DNA of 8,990 nucleotides from JBLHKE01 sp047619485 (GTDB taxonomy: Bacteria; Verrucomicrobiota; Verrucomicrobiia; Verrucomicrobiales; DEV007), in contig JBLHKE010000293.1 in NCBI GenBank assembly GCA_047619485.1, positions 1-8,990 on the forward strand, written 5' to 3'. This document shows, piece by piece, positions 6,046 through 8,990 of this stretch. The stretch's first letter is position 1, and the number at the start of each line of letters is the position of its first letter. The position numbers were made by a program, and so were the translations under genes. The notes beneath the pieces are model-generated. The model made no database searches. It was given only the letters and a program-made list of their open reading frames with translations, and had not been told where the DNA came from.

Positions 6046-8671
6046 CAATTTTCGGGTTGCCCCGCTGATCCCGGATCACGAGATGCTGCGGCTGATCGGG
6101 AAGGGGAGTTACGGGGAGGTATGGCTAGCACGCAGCGTCACTGGGGCGATGCGCGCGGTCAAGGTGGTGCAGCGTTCTGATTTCCAGTTCGACAAAACCT
6201 TCGAGCGCGAGTTCGAGGGGATCCGCAAGTTCGAGCCGATCTCGCGCAGCCACCCCGGGCTGGTGGATGTGTTGCACGTCGGGCGGAACCTTGACTTGGG
6301 GTTCTACTATTGCGTGATGGAGTTGGGGGACGACCAGGTGCGTGGGACTGAGATCATCCCGGAACTCTATGTCGCCCGCACGCTTTCGTCGGATATTAAC
6401 CAACGTGAGGATGGTCGCCTCAAAGTCGATGAGTGCGTCGAGGCTGGTGCCAATCTCGCGGGCGGCTTGGACTACCTGCACCAGCGAGGCCTGACCCACC
6501 GCGACGTGAAGCCGTCGAACGTGATCTTTGTCGATGGGGTTGCCAAATTGGCCGACATCGGGCTGGTGGCGACATCAGGGCAGCGCACCTTTGTCGGCAC
6601 TGAGGGATTTGTCCCACCGGAGGGGCCGGGGGCTCCTTCTGCGGACATTTACAGCCTGGGAATGGTGCTCTATGAAGTCAGCACCGGGAATGATCGGCTG
6701 GAGTTTCCTGAATTGCCCAACCGCCTCCCACCCGAGTCCGAGAGGCCGAAGTGGCGTGCCTTGAACGCGGTGGTCTGCAAGGCGTGCTCGCAGAAACCGA
6801 AGGATCGCTTCGCGCGGGCGGGTGATTTTGCGCAGGCTCTAAGGCGAATCAAATCCGGCAAGGTGAGACGCAAAACGCTGAGGGGAAAGGTGCTGCGGAT
6901 GATGCTCTGGTCGGGCTTGCTGGCGAGCTTGATCATGCTTTCGCGCCATCGGGAATTCCTCGAGGCGGTCGGTAGGGAGTATGACACACTGGTGGAGCGT
7001 CAGGACAGGGGGGCTGGATCGGGCATCGCGGTTGTGCCGCCGGGCGGGAGCGGTTCCATCAGTGGTGGCGATCAGCCGCCTGTTAACCCATTGCCGGTCA
7101 TTCCTCCGGTGCCAAAACCCGAGACCGGTGATGTGAAAATCGTGAGTGATCCGGGGGTAGAGGTGTGGACGGTTGATGGAAAATTGATCGATGTGATCAA
7201 TGCCTCCGGGGTGAAAATTTTTGAAAACCTCCCGATCGGAGAAGTGCGCTACGTGCTCAAGCGGAAGGGGTACACGTCGAGGAGCGTGACCGGCACCGTG
7301 CGTTCCGACGCCGTGGAGGGCATCCCTGGGCGCCTTGAGGTCTTTCGGCCGCCGGTCGATGGCAAACCGTGGACGAACCGCTCCGGGCTCGAGTTCGCAT
7401 GGGTGGACAACTGGCACGTGGCGCGGTTGCCGGTGACTGCGGGGTTGTTTGAGGAGTTCAATGCACAGGCCGTTCAAGAGGTCCCGTTTTTTAAAGCCCT
7501 CGTGGAGGTGCCTGATCCTGGACTGGCTGGCGAGCTGGACGGGGTTCTGGTATCTCGCGACGGGGCGAAAGCCTTCTGCAACTGGCTGACCCGGACGAGT
7601 CGCGAGGTCGGGTATTTGACTGAGCAGCATGACTACGTCGTCAATGAATTTGCAGACGCGCAGGTGGTGGGATCAGGTGTCCCTGCCGGAAGCGAGGGGG
7701 CGGACGAGCTGGTGCTTTTGATGATCGCAATTGAGGAGACAGAATACGCGACAGTCAAGTTTGTCTCGACGCCGCCTGGTGCTTCGATCTACGAAGGCGG
7801 GGAGATGATTGGCGAAGCAGGTAAGTCACTGCGACTTGAGCCTGGTGAGCGCATCCTCTCCTTCAAGAAACCGGGTTACAAGAGCTACCCGTTGGCAGTG
7901 GAATTGTTTGCTGGTGATGAGCTGGAGAAAGACATCGTGCTTGAGGAGAGTGGCGCGGCGGTGTTGGGCAAAGCGTGGACGAATGAACTCGGGATGAAAT
8001 TCGTCCCGCTGGGGAATGATTTGCTCATCGGGGCGCATGAGGTGCGGGTGAAGGACTACCGCGTGTTCACGGATTCGGGCCGGGGCGAGTGGCAGAACTC
8101 AGCGCCGTTCGAGCAAGGAGATGATCACCCGGTAGTGATGGTGACGCTGAAGAGCGCCCGCGTATTTTGTGAGTGGCTGACTAGGCGAGACCTCGAGCAA
8201 GAGCTGCTCGAGCCCGGTTACGAATACCGGTTGCCGAAAGATTTGGAGTGGAGTCGGGCGGCTGGCTTGGGGGTAGAAGACGGTCAGACTCCCGCCGCCC
8301 GCGACGGGCAGACGAAAGATCTCTTTCCATGGGGGGCGGCCTGGCCGCCGCCTGCTGGAGTGGCGAATCTCGATGAGGAACTCCCCGGCTGGGACGATGG
8401 GTTTGAAAAAACGGCACCAGTCGGCAGCTTCAGGCCGAATGCGCTCGGACTCTTCGATCTGGCAGGGAACGTCTGGGAGTGGATCGACGAACCCTATGGC
8501 GGCAACCGCAACCTGCGCGACCACGGGGTCGTGCGCGGCGGCTGTTTCAGCAATTCCCGCGAGATCAATCTGCTCGCCTCTTGCCGCAACCCGGTGGGAC
8601 CCGGGTTCGCCGGGGTCTTGAACGGGTTTCGCGTCGTGATCGCAAAATCAGTCGACACGGGCGACAATTGA
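6026..8671 (+). CDS. Transmembrane Ser/Thr protein kinase with PEGA and FGE-sulfatase (SUMF1-type) domains
   Basis: From the TTG at 6026 the product has 881 residues (GTG at 5990 adds 12). The cytoplasmic kinase spans about 15-275. It shows glycine loop GKGSYGEV (25-32), ATP-anchoring Lys K46, likely helix-C Glu E64, catalytic THRDVKPSN with D160, N165, DIG instead of DFG (D177), PPE (197-199), D207 and R261, so it should be active. A basic stretch precedes a membrane helix at 289-306, which places the rest in the periplasm. A Pro/Gly-rich linker (337-365) leads to PEGA domain 1 (368-440) and a truncated FGE-type domain (446-573). PEGA domain 2 (575-640) and a complete FGE-sulfatase domain (647-874) follow. 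The last has YRLPKDLEWSRAAG, FPWG, VGSFRPNALGLFDLAGNVWEW, VRGGCF and GFRVV. It lacks the paired C-terminal cysteines of true formylglycine-generating enzymes, so it probably binds a ligand. The kinase probably controls the overlapping sigma factor in response to an envelope signal. Confidence 0.95.
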   Translation: MKTSSSDNFRVAPLIPDHEMLRLIGKGSYGEVWLARSVTGAMRAVKVVQRSDFQFDKTFEREFEGIRKFEPISRSHPGLVDVLHVGRNLDLGFYYCVMELGDDQVRGTEIIPELYVARTLSSDINQREDGRLKVDECVEAGANLAGGLDYLHQRGLTHRDVKPSNVIFVDGVAKLADIGLVATSGQRTFVGTEGFVPPEGPGAPSADIYSLGMVLYEVSTGNDRLEFPELPNRLPPESERPKWRALNAVVCKACSQKPKDRFARAGDFAQALRRIKSGKVRRKTLRGKVLRMMLWSGLLASLIMLSRHREFLEAVGREYDTLVERQDRGAGSGIAVVPPGGSGSISGGDQPPVNPLPVIPPVPKPETGDVKIVSDPGVEVWTVDGKLIDVINASGVKIFENLPIGEVRYVLKRKGYTSRSVTGTVRSDAVEGIPGRLEVFRPPVDGKPWTNRSGLEFAWVDNWHVARLPVTAGLFEEFNAQAVQEVPFFKALVEVPDPGLAGELDGVLVSRDGAKAFCNWLTRTSREVGYLTEQHDYVVNEFADAQVVGSGVPAGSEGADELVLLMIAIEETEYATVKFVSTPPGASIYEGGEMIGEAGKSLRLEPGERILSFKKPGYKSYPLAVELFAGDELEKDIVLEESGAAVLGKAWTNELGMKFVPLGNDLLIGAHEVRVKDYRVFTDSGRGEWQNSAPFEQGDDHPVVMVTLKSARVFCEWLTRRDLEQELLEPGYEYRLPKDLEWSRAAGLGVEDGQTPAARDGQTKDLFPWGAAWPPPAGVANLDEELPGWDDGFEKTAPVGSFRPNALGLFDLAGNVWEWIDEPYGGNRNLRDHGVVRGGCFSNSREINLLASCRNPVGPGFAGVLNGFRVVIAKSVDTGDN

Positions 8672-8715
8672 AACGAAGGAAATCGCTATGGTAAAGATCG
8701 ATGTCTAGTCGATGA

Positions 8716-8990
8716 TCAATGCCCCGGCCGCAAGGTCACGTCTGCGGCGATCGCGCCTTCGCCATCCATATCGATGGTGATGATCGAGGCCCAGGTCTTA
8801 TGGGCTTTGCCGAAGCTGCCCTCACCACTGGCGGCCCATGCCGCGATGTAGTTGCCCGTTTCATCGAAGGGGTATTCAGTTTTCGGAAGCGAGTGCTCTG
8901 GGGTCTTGGTTGATCCCGAGACCAGTTGCGCTTCATTCTCCCAATTGCCGAGCGCGTAGTATCCAGAGCCGCCGGAGCAACTGCAGAAAA
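8716..8990 (-). CDS. C-terminal 90 residues of an unidentified protein, truncated by the window edge
   Basis: One minus-strand frame is open from the window end to TGA at 8716-8718. It has strongly C/G third positions and a protein-like composition. Visible stretches are CSCSGGSGYYALGNWENEA near the start of the fragment, YPFDETGNYIAAWAASGEG in the middle, and ASIITIDMDGEGAIAADVTL near the end. The Gly/Ser/aromatic-rich, acidic character and the Cys pair suggest an extracytoplasmic protein, but I recognise no family. No start codon lies within the window. It converges on the kinase gene across 44 bases, in which no clear terminator is seen. Confidence 0.8.
   Translation of the reverse strand, partial: FCSCSGGSGYYALGNWENEAQLVSGSTKTPEHSLPKTEYPFDETGNYIAAWAASGEGSFGKAHKTWASIITIDMDGEGAIAADVTLRPGH

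Noticed and set aside
6839..7630. Antisense ORF (263 codons) within the kinase gene
   Set aside because: Composition is Arg/His/Pro-rich and the plus strand has continuous kinase/PEGA/FGE homology. It is a shadow of high GC third positions.
8696..8717. Imperfect palindrome around GATCGA...TCGAT between the kinase and the edge gene
   Set aside because: The stem is only about five base pairs, is AT/GC mixed and has no T tract, so it is not a credible terminator.

Overview
The window looks like chromosomal DNA from a GC-rich member of the Planctomycetes-Verrucomicrobia-Chlamydiae group, most likely a verrucomicrobium. This is an inference. It rests on the ECF sigma factor joined to a giant Ser/Thr kinase with PEGA and FGE-sulfatase domains, the excisionase-type HTH fused to a receiver domain, the general lack of Shine-Dalgarno sequences, and the loosely packed genes on both strands. 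No rRNA, tRNA, CRISPR array, transposase or phage gene was seen.

Left part (1-3241): a class V PLP aminotransferase reads leftward (29-1111). It is separated by a 570-base non-coding stretch from a rightward orphan regulator (1682-2254) with an N-terminal excisionase-like HTH and a C-terminal receiver domain. That gene ends at a strong intrinsic terminator. A leftward aroE-family shikimate dehydrogenase (2369-3241) converges on it. Its dehydrogenase signatures are intact, but the usual shikimate-binding Ser-x-Ser motif is replaced.

Middle part (3342-5289): a sulfotransferase-like gene (rightward) and a FkbM-family methyltransferase gene (leftward) converge, with their stop codons overlapping by four bases. 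Both families commonly decorate glycans or lipids, so this may be a small surface-polymer tailoring pair. Just upstream of the methyltransferase, on the same strand, is an unlisted 54-codon ORF with a signal-peptide-like start (5125-5289).

Right part (5383-8990): an ECF sigma factor (5383-6045) overlaps the start of a transmembrane Ser/Thr kinase of about 880 residues (6026-8671). The kinase's predicted periplasmic half carries two PEGA domains and two FGE-sulfatase-type domains, the first of them truncated. No anti-sigma factor is visible, so the kinase is the obvious candidate to control the sigma factor by phosphorylation. The right edge holds the last 90 codons of an unidentified leftward gene (8716-8990).

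The ECF/kinase pair is the most interesting part. The type is known in outline, but the duplicated and partly decayed sensor architecture and the small ORF divergent from it deserve attention.
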